The position numbers and the translations under genes are program-made. The notes under the pieces are model-generated. The model saw only the letters and a program-made list of their open reading frames with translations. It was not told where the DNA came from and made no database searches. Of a DNA stretch of 64,000 nt, positions 40,627-51,349 are shown in pieces; position 1 is the stretch's first letter, and each line of letters starts with the position of its first letter. Source of the DNA: Xiphydria camelus (lineage: Eukaryota; Arthropoda; Insecta; Hymenoptera; Xiphydriidae); NCBI GenBank assembly GCA_963678675.1, contig OY783191.1:20401111-20465110 (forward strand), given 5' to 3'.

Positions 40627-41507
40627 TATACACACGACCAGTCATTTTAAGACTTAAAAACGGTTGTCTTAAAACTTAAAAACGATTAGAAACACGAACA
40701 AGGTTAGAACGGAAACACCGCCGCAAAACGTAAACAATAACACTCTTTTTTTGTTTTACTCGAATTTCTTTTGTTTTTTCACTGAAAACCTACGTTGGCA
40801 AACAGAGAATTATCTAGAAGGCTTCCCTATATACCACAGAGCAGCAACACAACATAAAAGTCGGGGTAAACAAAAGAAAACAGGTCTCGATTTCGTCTGC
40901 TCCGTCGCGGCCTTCTGAAAAGCGTCTGCATCGCCCCACTACCCAGTTTCTTGCGGCGCGAGTTTTGAACGTAGCGCGGTGCGGTTTGTGGCAAAATGCT
41001 CGCAAAGACGCACTCTTTAACATAAACAAATTTTTTTTTAATCGATTTTTTCGAAATTTTAGAGTACTTAACCCCCTTAAAAACGGCGCTTCACGCCCTC
41101 ATAATGAAAATAACTATTTCATTACAATACAATATTTATAAATCCTTCTTCCTTCTTTCTTCGACATTCTACTATCAAACGTCGAACAAAAATAGTCACA
41201 AAAAATAAACAAACTTCCACTTCACTTGTACTCTTCTGATACGCAAGGCATTGAGAAAAAGACTAGAAGGTGCGCTGGCGGGCCACTTTTGTGCATAGTG
41301 ACGTCACGAGCCAGTGCCGCCCACAACGCGGCGTTCTGAAATACGTCACTGGGAGGCGTGGCCATGCTACTTTTAAAATACTTAATGTTTTTGGGGTAGA
41401 AGTTTTTTTTATCAAATTTTTACACTATTGGAACTGTGTTTTGAATAACTTTAACTCTATTAAGTCTGCTGGCTTTCATGTATATTCAAATTTCATGCAT
41501 AATCCTG

Positions 41508-42332
41508 ATTGGTTGAGTGAACGAGCAATTCTTGCGGCAAAGAACAATGTGGATCAATTAAACTTAAAAATTCAAAATTAAATCATTGGTCCACTGCGTT
41601 CCTTCGAATCTATCGACTACGTAACAAACGAAGACGAAGCAACCAACCATCCAACTGAATTTTTAAACTCATTGGATCTGCCTAGCTTGCCACTGGACAA
41701 TTTCCAACTGAAGGTTGGCTCGGTAGTCATCATGCTTCGAAATCTAAACCAACCAAAATTATGTAACGGAATGCGTTTGGTGGTTAAAAACTCATGGGCA
41801 ATGTGATTGACGCGACTATACTCAAAGGAAAGTTCAAAGGTGAGGAAGTTCTCATTCCGAGAATTCCAATGATCCCAACCGATATGCCATTCGAGTTTAA
41901 ACGAATTCAATTTCCGATTCGTCTTGCATTCGCCATGACGATCAACAAATCACAAGGCCAATCCTTGAGTGTTTGTGGCCTGAATCTAGAAAATGAATGT
42001 TTCTCTCACGGTCAATTGTACGTAGCATGTTCACCTGTCGGCAAACCATCCGCTTTGTTTATTCTCGCACCTGACAACAAAACGAAAAATGTCGTATATC
42101 ACAAGGTGCTTCAATGAAGGGAATCAACCCGAGTGCAACCCATCCAGCAAATAGTTTAACAGAAAGTAGTGCAATAATGCTACGCGAATCATTTCGATTC
42201 GTTTCAATAAAGCAAATGCCTTGCTGCAAAGTGAATAAAATTAATTAAAATGTAATTAAAGTACATTTCGTTTTTAAGTTAACACAACATTTATTGATTC
42301 TGAGGCGGTACGAACTTTGCCGGGTCAGCTAG
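41508..42332 (+). pseudogene. Helitron helicase C-terminus and Helitron 3' end
   Basis: WLSERAILAAKNNVDQLNLK, LQLKVGSVVIMLRNLNQPKL and, after a one-base shift near 41,790, ATILKGKFKGEEVLIPRIPM, FPIRLAFAMTINKSQGQSLS and GQLYVACSPVGKPSALFILA match the end of Helitron helicases; the stop is at 42,115-42,117. The element's 3' terminus is GCCGGGTCAGCTAG (42,319-42,332), with the CTAG end expected of Helitrons. The other half is at 28,509-29,188. Confidence 0.9.
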
Positions 42333-43161
42333 TTTTTATGATTAAAAGGTAGTAACATAAAAGTCTTTTTCTAAACACCTTTAATCAATCGCAAAATTAT
42401 TTAAAGTTCTATATTTTTACGATGGCTACTTTTTTCGGGGGTTGGTTTGTCAGACTGACGTTAGCTTTCCTGTCTTGACGCAGCACGTTATCTCTGAAAG
42501 GTTAATAATAGTGAATAATGTTTAGAAGTGATGAGAAATAGTCATTCAGGTTTTGTCAATGAAATTCCTCAAATGTTTAAAAACTGGTATCCAATTTGTG
42601 AATAACTTTTGCTTCCCCTTCCACTGATATTAAGTGTTACTGCACAAGGAGTAGGTAAGTTAGAAGATTTTCATGAAGTCTGACGGTTTTCTTTATGCCC
42701 TCTTGCACAGGTGCAACCGAAGAGGATCGAACTCGTGTCCTATCCGTAAAAAGATGACTCGGTGGACATCGGACAATGTCCGGATTGTCACCGAGCGCCT
42801 ATCAGCCACGATACATTAATTATAATACGCGCTTCCCATTTCAACTATTCCAGCGTTAAATGATTTGTACTTCTTTCAAGCTAATTACCTTCCAGGAATT
42901 GTTCATCTGTAGGAAACATAGTTTCATTTCTAATTATTCTGTTGTTTCTGTTTTCTGTTGTTGTTTGTTGTTGTTTACCAATAAAAAAATAATATATAAA
43001 AAATCATTAAATTCTGCATAGGAATGACATGCTTATATTAAAACACACTAATAATTTGAAAACCGAGTGCTCTCTTTTCAAAGGGATCAAGCATATTATA
43101 AAAGAGAAGTATCGAACAGGTGGAAAGTTAAGATCAATGCGACTTTTCTTCGAGTTACTCA
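42333..43161. other. No gene seen
   Basis: Sequence between the Helitron end and the TTAA MITE. I noticed a short stem (CTCGGTGGACATCGGACAAT with GTCCGGATTGTCACCGAG at about 42,755-42,803) but no coding region. Confidence 0.4.
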
Positions 43162-43165
43162 TTAA

Positions 43166-43411
43166 CCCTCTAAGGACGAAGTTTTCCACAGCATAAAATT
43201 TGTGAAAAAAAGTTATTATCAGTTTATTTTGGTAGTGTTAACATAATATGTAAGTGATGTTTTATCAGGAAAAGAAGATTTTTTTTCATAAGTTTGGAAA
43301 CTAAGCATAACGAATAAGTTACAGCCAGCGCGGGGCCAAAAATCTCCAATCACCGTCGTAATTGTAAACAGATTGAAACGTAACGAAAATGTGGTCGTCG
43401 TCCTTAGAAGG
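43166..43411. mobile_element. 246-bp TTAA-flanked piggyBac-type MITE
   Basis: TTAA at 43,162-43,165 and 43,412-43,415; ends CCCTCTAAGGACGAAG and CGTCCTTAGAAGG. No coding content. Confidence 0.8.
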
Positions 43412-44073
43412 TTAAAGATTAAGGAATATTAACTACCGCCAAAATAATACTTTGATCTTCGTTTAATAAATATTAAGGGGAACAAATACGTAGAAGTGAT
43501 CGATATTTTACCACTGTGATATTTTGAACTTCAAACAAATGCTACAGCTCTTATTGTTTTTCTTTCGAAGTTCATAATAACATTTGATAAAAATTAGTCA
43601 TGAAAAAAAGGTGGTGGAGTATCGTAAAACTATTATTTACCCAACTAAGTAATTATGAAAGTTTATGTACAGAACTTACAGAGTCTCTGTAAATATTCTT
43701 CAGAGTCCGGTAGTTTCGACTGATCGGTTTGTTTTCCAACGAAGCAATCTTCGAAACAGCAATTATTTTTTATACTGATATTGCCATTAGCACATGTGTT
43801 CCAAGGACCACTTACGGTGGTTTTCATATTTTAAACGACCTCCTTTTTTCAATAAAAATAATGATTTTTTTACACGTCAATAAACTCCCAGATAACACCA
43901 AGTACCTAATCCGAAAATCACTGAAAATACGCCTCTATAGGGACCGTGCAAGGCGAATAGAGCGCCATCTGAAAGTGTTGTGTAAAGTAATTGGGAAGAA
44001 TTTAACAAGCGCATAAAGGGCACAGTTACAGTGAAATTCCTTTTTATTAATTAAAATTAAATATTTTTTGTAA

Positions 44074-44290
44074 AATGCCATCCTCGAAAAAAACCTGTTG
44101 CATCAAAGGTTGCTCAAATACACCAGATTGTGTACGAAATATTAATCCATCAGTAAAATTCTATTTCTTTCCTACATAAGTAGTGTTCACTTGCCATGGA
44201 AGAATCACAAACGTGTAAAGTGGATTAATGCAGTTAAAAATTGCATTAATCCACTGCTAGAGTATTCTGATAATATTATATATATAGGTG
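44074..44290 (+). pseudogene. THAP-domain fragment
   Basis: ATG at about 44,074 starts MPSSKKTCCIKGCSNTPDC, followed by VKFYFFP, a stop, and then LPWKNHKRVKWINAVKN in a shifted frame. C-x4-C with a following F-x-F-P and W-I are THAP zinc-finger hallmarks. It ends where a MITE begins at 44,307. THAP domains are common at the N-terminus of several transposase families. Confidence 0.65.
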
Positions 44291-44937
44291 ATATACAGTA
44301 AGTTAAGTAAGAGCGTGTACAGAGTTATTCATAAAAAATGTATTCAACGCAATGTTTTTTCCACATGCATACTTCCAAGGCACTGCGCAATTATGTTAAT
44401 AATGAGTTCAATCACCCACCAGCATCAATAATCACTTGGTATCTCCGAGGCATACTATCCACTAAATTTTCAGCGTATTCGCGGGTAAGTATCTTCCAAA
44501 TGCGTCGAATTTCTCAGGATACATACATCAAGCAGAAGCTTCGAAGAAAACGTGTCTTCACTGTGAATTCACTGTGAAGCAGCTATCCTGAAAAATTCAA
44601 CGCATTTGGAAGGCACTTCCCCGCGAATACGCCGAAAATTTGGTGGATAGTATGCCTCGGAGATGCCAAGCGATTATTGATGCTGGACAACACAGGTTTA
44701 CAAAAAAAAAAAGTCCGGACTATTTGACCGGACCATGGTATTCAGAGGTATTTTTGCGTCCTGAATCCGATCCCGAGGTCATCTGAGCCCCATCACGTCA
44801 GGAAAACGAGATTTCAAGGTCATTTAGAGGTTAAAATTACCATTTTTTGGAACTGGACCCGGGACAATTTCTCAAGCGACCTGTTGAGTTGGAGGGTAGC
44901 TGTTTAGGTTTTGAATACCTTCCAAACATTGGAATGG

Positions 44938-46120
44938 CCCAGGTAGCACACTAACGTCGAAATGACGTTTTTTGAAGGTCAGTTTTAACGTCAGATGACG
45001 AAAAATATGACGTCATTTTAACGTCGCAAAGACGGCTTAATTGCACATCCACACAACGTCAGACAAATCACGTAATAATGACGTTCTACCGTACGTTGTG
45101 AAGACGAAAAAATGACGGTTCTAAAAGGTTAGGTCTGACGTACACCCGGCGTCTCGGATTATGTCGCTGGTGACTTTTTTAAAATGTTATTTTTAAACGT
45201 ACTAACCAATGAACAATTAATTCTCATGCCCTCATTAGCTACGGTAGTGTCTACTCTCGTTAATAAAAGCATGAGAATTGATTAATCATTGGTTAGTACG
45301 TTTAAAAATAACATTTAAAAAAAGTCACCAGCGACAGAATCCGAGACGCCGAGCGTATATCTTTTCATCGTGAGCGGTCACCCATCCAGCTAGTGTCCGC
45401 ACTTTTCGCTGCTTAACTTCGTTGATCGGTCGGTGTCCTCGAGTCCTCATCGCTGCACGCTCCTATGGTTAAGAGTATTATTACTATGTATTAGTGTTCA
45501 TATACATTTTGATGAATAAATGTATATTACTTTTCAATAAGAAAGAGCTTGAAAAAATAAGATTTTATAATTGTATTATTCTTTTCTCAACATTTTTCTA
45601 AATTTATGATTGTATCTTTTGATAAATATTCTTGCATAGACGCAAATTGATACTAATATCAATTTGCGTCTATGCAAGAAATAAATAATAAATAAATGTA
45701 AATAAATAAATAATTATATGAATGTTTATTCATCCTACATTAATTGATTGTCTTTCATTTACTTTAATAATCTGTGCTTTTTAATAAACAGTATAGTTTA
45801 TAACTTGCTCAACATACTCTGGAGACTAAATGAAATAATTTATTGATTTAATAATTGAACAAATTACAATTTTTGTCCATTTATTCACAAATAAATTTTC
45901 AAGCCTATATATGCAGGAGACGGAAATTTTTCTAAGTCTTGTTCGTCATTAAAAATGACGGAAAAGTTCCGTCAAAAAGACGTTTAATTTTGACGTCCAA
46001 GGTACGTCGTAAATATGACGTCCCTGCGACGTTAATATTACGACAACTGACGTCTGAAACCCTATACTGACCAAAAAATGACGTCTGAGACGTTATTCTA
46101 ACGTCAGTGTGCTACCTGGG
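44938..46120. mobile_element. CCCAGGTAGCACAC-ended element with GACGT arrays, 2-bp duplication
   Basis: The ends CCCAGGTAGCACACTAACGT and ACGTCAGTGTGCTACCTGGG are flanked by GG on both sides (44,936-44,937; 46,121-46,122). Many copies of ACGTC/GACGT occur near both ends (44,950-45,140 and 45,950-46,110). No coding region. The first 11 bases resemble the ends of the 55,690-61,878 insertion (CCC(A/G)GATAGCA), which also has a 2-bp duplication. Confidence 0.75.
45147..45351. mobile_element. 205-bp palindromic MITE (CGGCGTCTCGGATT ends)
   Basis: The arms CGGCGTCTCGGATTATGTCG CTGGTGACTTTTTTAAAATG and their complement meet near 45,245; they share AACCAATGAACAATTAATTC in diverged form. Partial copies occur at 11,365-11,435 and 26,067-26,202. 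Confidence 0.8.
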
Positions 46121-46476
46121 GGAGTCCTAAATCTCGACTGGGACTATCACAGAACCACCCCAGTGGATAAAATGTTGCCATGATCATTGTATCTCGCGGA
46201 TTACGATCTCCCTGTCAAGGCATCCAATTCTGGCGATTCGTTCACTGTGGCATATTGACAGTGAACCCAGCACTGACCCTAATGGCCTTAAAACCTTGGA
46301 GTCATGCTCTGGGTGCTGCTCAGGGCAGTCCCATTTCCTTATTTATTTATTTCGAAATCTCGTTTTTCTGACGTGATGTAGCTCAGATGACCTCGGGATC
46401 GGATTCAGGACGCAAAATTACCTCGGAATACCATGGTCCGGTCAAATAGTCCGGACTTTTTTTTGATGTGTAAACA

Positions 46477-47351
46477 TCTATGCTATGGCTCTACGGTGGG
46501 ACCTTCCTGGGAAATCGAGCGTCAGACGTAAGCCGTGTACATGTGACTGCGTCAGTGTGTGTGTGGCGCTACTGCGCATACTATTCGCGCAAGCTGGATT
46601 ATCTCAACGGGAAAACATTTTAGAGAAAAATGTTTAATACAAAACTTTAAGGATTTTCCCGTGGCTACCCAGTGGTCGTATTGGATTTGACCTTGACCCT
46701 GACCTTTAAGGTAATATCAAATGCTTTCCTAAACCGTTCATCCGATTGCGATGAAACTTTGGGGAATGGTTGGACGCATGCCCGCGAAGGTTTCTGAGTT
46801 AGTAAATCTTATACAGGGGGTTCAAAAAGTACCGGTACTGATGATTATTATGCCTTCCTAAACCGTTCATCCGATTGCGATGAAAAGTTGGGGAATGGTT
46901 GGACGCATGCCCGCGAAGGTTTCTGAGTTAGTAAATCTTATACAGGGTGTTCAAAAAGTACCGGTACGGATCCTTATTATGCCTTTCTAAACCGTTCATC
47001 CGATTGCGATGAAAATTTGGGGAACAGTTGGACGCATATCCGCGAAGATTTCTGAGTTAGTAAATCTTATACAGGGTGTTCAAAAAGTCGAACTATACTT
47101 GACCTAAATTTGATCTCCGCTGACAATAAAGGTAACATGAAAAAAATGGTCAAGGACACATTTGAACGTGAAAAAAAATTAATTTGAACTTGATATAACC
47201 TTGAAGGTCATGGTCAAGGTCAAATCCAATATGACCATTGCGTAGCCCGGGAAAAATACTAAAAGTTTTGTATTAAAAATGTATTTAAACAATGGTGGAC
47301 GGACAAAATCAATCCACAATCTACCCGTGCGAAGCCGGGACGGGCTGCTAG
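46477..47351 (+). mobile_element. Non-autonomous Helitron
   Basis: It begins TCTATGCTATGG after an A and ends with the stem CCCGTGCGAAGCCGGG followed by ACGGGCTGCTAG, before a T. The terminal hairpin a few bases before CTAG is the Helitron signature. There is no Rep/helicase. It contains three units of about 128-130 bp starting CTAAACCGTTCATCCGATTG (46,729; 46,857; 46,987). Confidence 0.8.
46725..47095. repeat. Three tandem ~129-bp units in the Helitron
   Basis: Each unit carries AACCGTTCATCCGATTGCGA, GGACGCAT(G/A)(C/T)CCGCGAAG and TTCTGAGTTAGTAAATCTTA, ending in CAGGGTGTTCAAAAAGT. Confidence 0.85.
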
Positions 47352-47667
47352 TAAGTTATAAATGTAATATAATAATAATAAATATTTTATTATAGAAAAA
47401 ATTAAACTTCTTTATGTCGAACTACGATGTCATATTCCCCAATTAAACTCGGACCGCAGATAATTGTAAGATGTTTACACATCCTCCGTGAGTATTTTGT
47501 AAACCTGTGTAATTGCGCATTACCTTGAAACATGTCAAACGTATGTATGTGGAAAAAAACATTGTTGAATAAATTTTTTATGAATAACGCCGTACACGCT
47601 CTCTCTTAACTTACTGTACTTACCACAATCTTTACATCATAAGTATTTAATACCCTGGTTTGATAAC

Positions 47668-47740
47668 TCAACCAACCAACCAACCAACCAACCAACTAAC
47701 CAACTTTAACCAACCAACCAACCAACTTTGTAACCAAGTT
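47668..47740. repeat. (AACC)n microsatellite and variants
   Basis: CAACCAACCAAC runs interrupted by CAACTTTAACC and AACTTTGTAACC. It overlaps the 3' end of the SWIM-like minus-strand frame. Confidence 0.9.
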
Positions 47741-47744
47741 TGTA

Positions 47745-47954
47745 ACCAACTTTACAGGTTATAACGATCTCTCCGTTTTCGGTGTCATCTATCTCTATTA
47801 CATTAAGTACATGACCCGATTCAAGTAATTTTTGTCCTTTGACATTATTTTGACCTCGTATGAGGTGATTTTGGATTGGCCGAAAGCCATACTTAATAAT
47901 TCTGATCATTTTTATAAATTCTCTAATAGCGTTACACTGTAAATTTATTCCCAA
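47745..47954 (-). pseudogene. Fragment of a SWIM-family transposon protein
   Basis: The minus strand reads INLQCNAIREFIKMIRIIKY then GFRPIQNHLIRGQNNVKGQK and LLESGHVLNVIEIDDTENGE. The 'G..L...GHV' block corresponds to the part just before the SWIM zinc finger in the protein at 58,459-59,091. The AGAGAATTTATAAAAATGAT segment recurs on the plus strand at 63,837. The finger itself is absent, replaced by AACC repeats. Confidence 0.5.
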
Positions 47955-48342
47955 AAAGTACCTATTTCAGTCGTGTGGTCGCGCGCACATCGGCGAATAC
48001 ACTGCCCTTTATAGCTCGTGCACGGTCCCTATTCGCTGTGTGCAAAAAGCCTAGTGGCGCCGTTGGCGGCGCCTATCGAAAGTGTAACTGGAGCCGTCAG
48101 TAAGTAGGTACTGACATAGGATTAAAAACTTTTTTTATTTATTTGCACGAGAGGTAATTATTTTATCAGTGATATATACACTGTGGTGAATTAACTTTAA
48201 TTGTATCTATGTTGACAAGAAAAATCGTTACGTTACGAAGTGATAGAAGTATGCTGTGTGTTACTTTTGATTCCACGTTGTAGGTTAACTATCCGACGAA
48301 AATGAATGTCGTCATTTGAACGGGGTTTGGGTCCATTTTTAC

Positions 48343-48711
48343 CAGCCCCCTGCAACTCACACGTATTCCCATTAGATATCTTTGACCACGCTTTGTCGCC
48401 AGTCGTACTAATCCGCTACGTGGCGCCCTATCGCTGGCCCTGTGTTGGCTGCTGCTGGCTGCTGGCTGTTGGCTGCGCTGGCTCATATAAAATTCGTTCG
48501 AACATTTACTGGACTATTTCTATTACTTCATAAAATTCCTTATCCCTACATATTTATTACAAAATGGAATAATGCTTCATTGCACTCAAGCCCCTTCATT
48601 CACACCTCATTCGCCCGCTTTCAGCCGGGCCTGCCGGACCAGCGACACTGCGCCACCACGCGGTTGGCGACAACGGTTTTGCCATGCGAAACGCAGAGTT
48701 GCAGGGGGCTG
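48343..48711. mobile_element. 369-bp hAT MITE with exact 8-bp duplication
   Basis: Perfect ends CAGCCCCCTGCAACTC and GAGTTGCAGGGGGCTG are flanked by ATTTTTAC at 48,335-48,342 and 48,712-48,719. The 8-bp duplication and CAG start are hAT hallmarks. A GGCTGCTGCTGGCTGCTGGC run lies inside; there is no coding sequence. Confidence 0.9.
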
Positions 48712-48719
48712 ATTTTTAC

Positions 48720-48850
48720 CATATGTCCGCGATCAAAGAGCCCATAGCAAAATTGCGAGTTTTGCATGAGCACCTCTGTGGGTCTCCTCGTCCAATAGAA
48801 TCACCGGAGAAGCGTGAATGCGCATGCGTAGTCATCCGCGAGTGCAGTTC
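48720..48850. repeat. Half copy of the palindromic MITE at 56,955-57,270
   Basis: ATGTCCGCGATC, AAAATTGCGAGTTTTGCATG, AGAATCACCGGAGAAGCGTG and TGCGCATGCGTAGTCATCCG occur in the same order as in one arm of the 56,955-57,270 element. The hAT MITE inserted at its edge. Confidence 0.8.
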
Positions 48851-48906
48851 GACTTCGATTTCGATTCTCGCATCTCGAACACATTAATATTGACATTTTC
48901 TTATAT

Positions 48907-49428
48907 TTGTATAAAATAAATGTTATACATTTAGGTGATAGAGAAGCCAATATAGAAGTACCTAATGATAGCTCTCATCCGATAATTTTAAATGACATCC
49001 AAGTATCGGAGGAAATTCCTACTACGTCCCAATCTATGCAGGTTCTTGCTCCTGAAGTAAATAAAGGTAATGTAAGTGAAACACAGCAACCTTACATTTG
49101 CAGGCAGTAACAATTGTTATTATTTATCCATACAGATTGGTCTGATTATACACCGAAAATGTTAAAATCAAGAAAACATAAGCTATTACAAATAAAGCGA
49201 AAGAAAACGGACACATCAGGAGGCGATGATGAAACTATTAAGTTAAAAATGTTTAATTTAAAGAAACAATTATTAGAAGAGGAAGCAGCTAGAGATAGGG
49301 AGTTCCATGCAGTGAGAATGAGGAAGGAGGAAGTAGAACAGGAGCTCTGTAACGAGAAGCTGCTACATCAAAAACTTCAAAATGAAAAGCTCCAGCTTGA
49401 AATTGGCCTCCTAAAAAGACAGTTATGA
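48907..49428 (+). pseudogene. Myb/SANT-like transposon accessory protein, C-terminal exons
   Basis: The segment 49,133-49,428 reads DWSDYTPKMLKSRKHKLLQI then a highly charged coiled coil with LKKQLLEEEAARDREFHAVR and KLLHQKLQNEKLQLEIGLLK. A Y-T-P-x-x-L-x-x followed by a leucine/glutamate coiled coil is the usual tail of Myb/SANT proteins carried by Harbinger-type transposons. The upstream frame (48,907-49,110, REANIEVPNDSSHP) is probably the preceding exon, ending near 49,065 at AAAGGTAATG. The Myb domain itself is not present. Confidence 0.55.
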
Positions 49429-51189
49429 TACTGAAATTTCAGGTTTTCAGGTAAACTTAGGATAGGTTAGCTGTTGTGTAACTGTAAGATACCGCTCTTT
49501 AGTCTCCTAATCCACTTCGTATCTTTCGTACCAAACACCAGCTACTATTATTTTCTCCCAAATATTCCCAGATCCATCCTCGACCATACCCCGATAAATC
49601 ACGAAATCTTCCAATATAGTCCAAGAGCTGGCGTACAAAATGTGCAAGAGTTTTCTCCTATCTGGTACAATTCTAGTGAATTACAATTGGGCTGTAAAAC
49701 GTCACTGTACAGTTAGCCGGTCTGGTTTTGGGACACCTGGCGTTCGCGCGCCACCAAAGGTGTCAGAATAATTAGCTTCGTGCAACTGTTTTCTACTAGC
49801 TCCAAATTAATTTATAATTAGTTTATGCAATAAAAAACTCAAAACAAACAGTCAGCCAGCAAAAGAGTGGGACACGGCCAGTCAGCATTACTGTAAAGTT
49901 GTAGAAAAAATTAAGTTCATGCAAGTGTTTTCTCCAAACTCAAAATTTTAAATATGTTAATTAATTCAATAACAACTATAAATCAATCAGTCAGACCTCA
50001 TTTATATAGAACCCACTCAGTCAGCAGTTCAGAGAAGTTGCGATAATAAGTACGCGCGACTTCTCAATAACAATCATAAGAATCATAATTTTACTGGAAA
50101 TACTGTACTCATATCCAAAAAACATCATAAAAAATATGATAATTTAAACAAAATGAAAATTAACGATTACAATCAAGACATAAACAATGATTACACCAAA
50201 AGTAATGAAGGAAGGTGTAATGAAAGAAGAGGGATAACAACTATTCAATTTTCTTTTATTATTTCTTTTATTCAAATTTCAATTTTATGGTAAATATACT
50301 CAAATAATATAGAAATCGCTTCAATGATTTTGACAACAGCAAAAAAATAATTGCGGGCCCCGCCAGGAAAGTGTATTAATAATATAGAGTCTAATTGACT
50401 TACCTCTTTTCAGATATATTAATTCTATCCCGCAGGACTTCTCTCACTTTCTTGCTCAAAGCCGTAAATTTTCTATAACATGGCACATGATAACCATCGA
50501 TGTCATTGGGAACTGATGGCAGCACTACATTATTAAACGATAAACTATTGTCCCGACGAATTTTTAAAAATGATTGGCATTTTGCAATACTACTTTCTGT
50601 TAAGGGCAGTATATTGTCTCCTTTTTTTCAAACAAAATACACAATGAACCACACATTTCTCCATAATATTTGCTTCACAACGCACGAATGTAGTGTCATC
50701 TGTCGCGTACCGAAGATTTTAATTCGTTTCTTCCCAGGGTCATTCCATACCAAATCGGACACTTTTTGGAGTAACATTTCGGATTTTGCTCAAATTTGGA
50801 TATATTGTAGTCTTTGTCGATGTTTAACCGCATCTCGAAGGATTTTTCAAAATTTTGAAAATTGTTGATTTTACAGCCACTTGAAGAATAACGCTGCTTT
50901 TTTTTCATTAAATTATAATTATCAAACCGGTTGTCGGCGGAGAATAATCTTTTGGATACTAAAGGTGAAAGAGTTGAAAAACCAGAGAAAAATTGCATCG
51001 ATTAAAAAAAAAATTTTTTAATAATTTTATTTGCAATTGATTTAAACAAATGACGTATTTTCGTAGCTGGCCACTTTTTAAAAATCTGAAAAAAAGCAAG
51101 CATATACTTTGATATCCTCTCTTTAACGACAAACAAACAAAAATAACGACACTTTAAAATTGACGACACAAAAATTAATTGAAGTTGAC

Positions 51190-51300
51190 GCCGCGTCGGC
51201 CTCGCCGCGTCGGCCCCGCCGCGTCGGCCCTGCCGCGTCGGCCCCGCCGCTAGCGTGTCGCCAAGCCAGTCGAACCCACCGACCGGTGGCTAGCGGCGGG
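51190..51300. repeat. GC-rich 15-mer tandem repeat
   Basis: GCCGCGTCGGCC(C/T)(C/T)G is repeated about four to five times at 51,190-51,250, and a complementary TAGCGGCGGGGCCGACG follows at 51,290-51,306. It lies in the left arm of the long-TIR element and is contracted to GACGCGGCGTC in the right arm. Confidence 0.8.
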
Positions 51301-51349
51301 GCCGACGCACAGTGGTCAATTTCCGTGATTTAGGTGGAATTAATTAAAT

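Larger units (their letters stand above)
37092..41076. mobile_element. 4.0 kb TTAA-flanked autonomous-type transposon (Kolobok/Mutator-type transposase)
   Basis: TTAA at 37,088-37,091 and 41,077-41,080 flanks GGGGGTTAAGTATTCTAAA and TTTAGAGTACTTAACCCCC. Reconnecting the flanks rebuilds the right inverted repeat of the TGAGGGCG element, which confirms the boundaries. A minus-strand transposase gene fills the middle. A TA-flanked foldback MITE sits at 40,073-40,626. TTAA targeting is characteristic of Kolobok; the protein matches what protein databases call a Mutator-like transposase domain. Confidence 0.82.
35072..41101. mobile_element. TIR element holding two later insertions (TGAGGGCGTGAAGCGCC ends)
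   Basis: The left end TGAGGGCGTGAAGCGCCGTT continues to ACGCCCGAATGACGAATTC at about 35,135-35,155. The right end is the complement but split by the TTAA element at 37,092-41,076: GAATTCGTCATTCGGGCGTT lies at about 37,062 and AACGGCGCTTCACGCCCTCA ends at 41,101. TA flanks both ends, although similarity continues slightly outside. A reading frame at 35,451 is its probable gene remnant. Confidence 0.7.
29189..41507. mobile_element. 12.3 kb composite insertion in the Helitron (CAGGAWTATGCA ends)
   Basis: The ends are CAGGAATATGCAC (29,189) and GCATAATCCTG (41,507), with AT at 29,187-29,188 and 41,508-41,509. Further in, the two sides share CGTGACGTCACTATGCAC (about 29,353 and 41,275, inverted), so the inverted repeats extend about 200 bp with much divergence. 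Excision restores the helicase frame. Most of the length is later insertions; the original content seems to include the SWIM exon at 32,036. Confidence 0.7.
44713..46456. mobile_element. GTCCGGAC-ended non-autonomous element
   Basis: The ends GTCCGGACTATTTGACCGGA and its complement, with long inverted repeats of about 120 bp (ACCATGGTATTC, GCGTCCTGAATCCGATCCCG, AGGTCATCTGAGC). Poly-A and poly-T runs flank it. The interior holds the CCCAGGTAGCA element. Confidence 0.75.
44307..47605. mobile_element. MITE with AAGAGCGTGTAC ends, expanded by nested insertions
   Basis: The left end (GTAAGAGCGTGTACAGAGTT, then ATTCATAAAAAATGTATTCA) pairs with the right end (TTATGAATAACGCCGTACAC then GCTCTC). A short copy without insertions is at 61,211-61,506. 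TTAA lies at 44,303-44,306 and 47,606-47,609, but CAGTAAG/CTTACTG and then TA lie further out on both sides, so the exact boundary is ambiguous. The extra length is a GTCCGGAC element and a non-autonomous Helitron. Confidence 0.7.

Noticed and set aside
42755..42803. Short stem that might be a tRNA or small RNA
   Set aside because: No cloverleaf, no A/B box pattern; a simple inverted repeat only.
43729..44016. 95-residue frame on the plus strand
   Set aside because: No recognisable motif, no splice or start context and AT-rich composition; likely chance.
46725..47095. Regular spaced repeats that could suggest a CRISPR array
   Set aside because: Only three units of about 129 bp with no unique spacers, inside a Helitron; eukaryotic context.
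47668..47740. Reading frame through AACC repeats (KVGYKLGYKVGWLVG)
   Set aside because: Microsatellite-encoded periodic peptide, not a conserved protein end.
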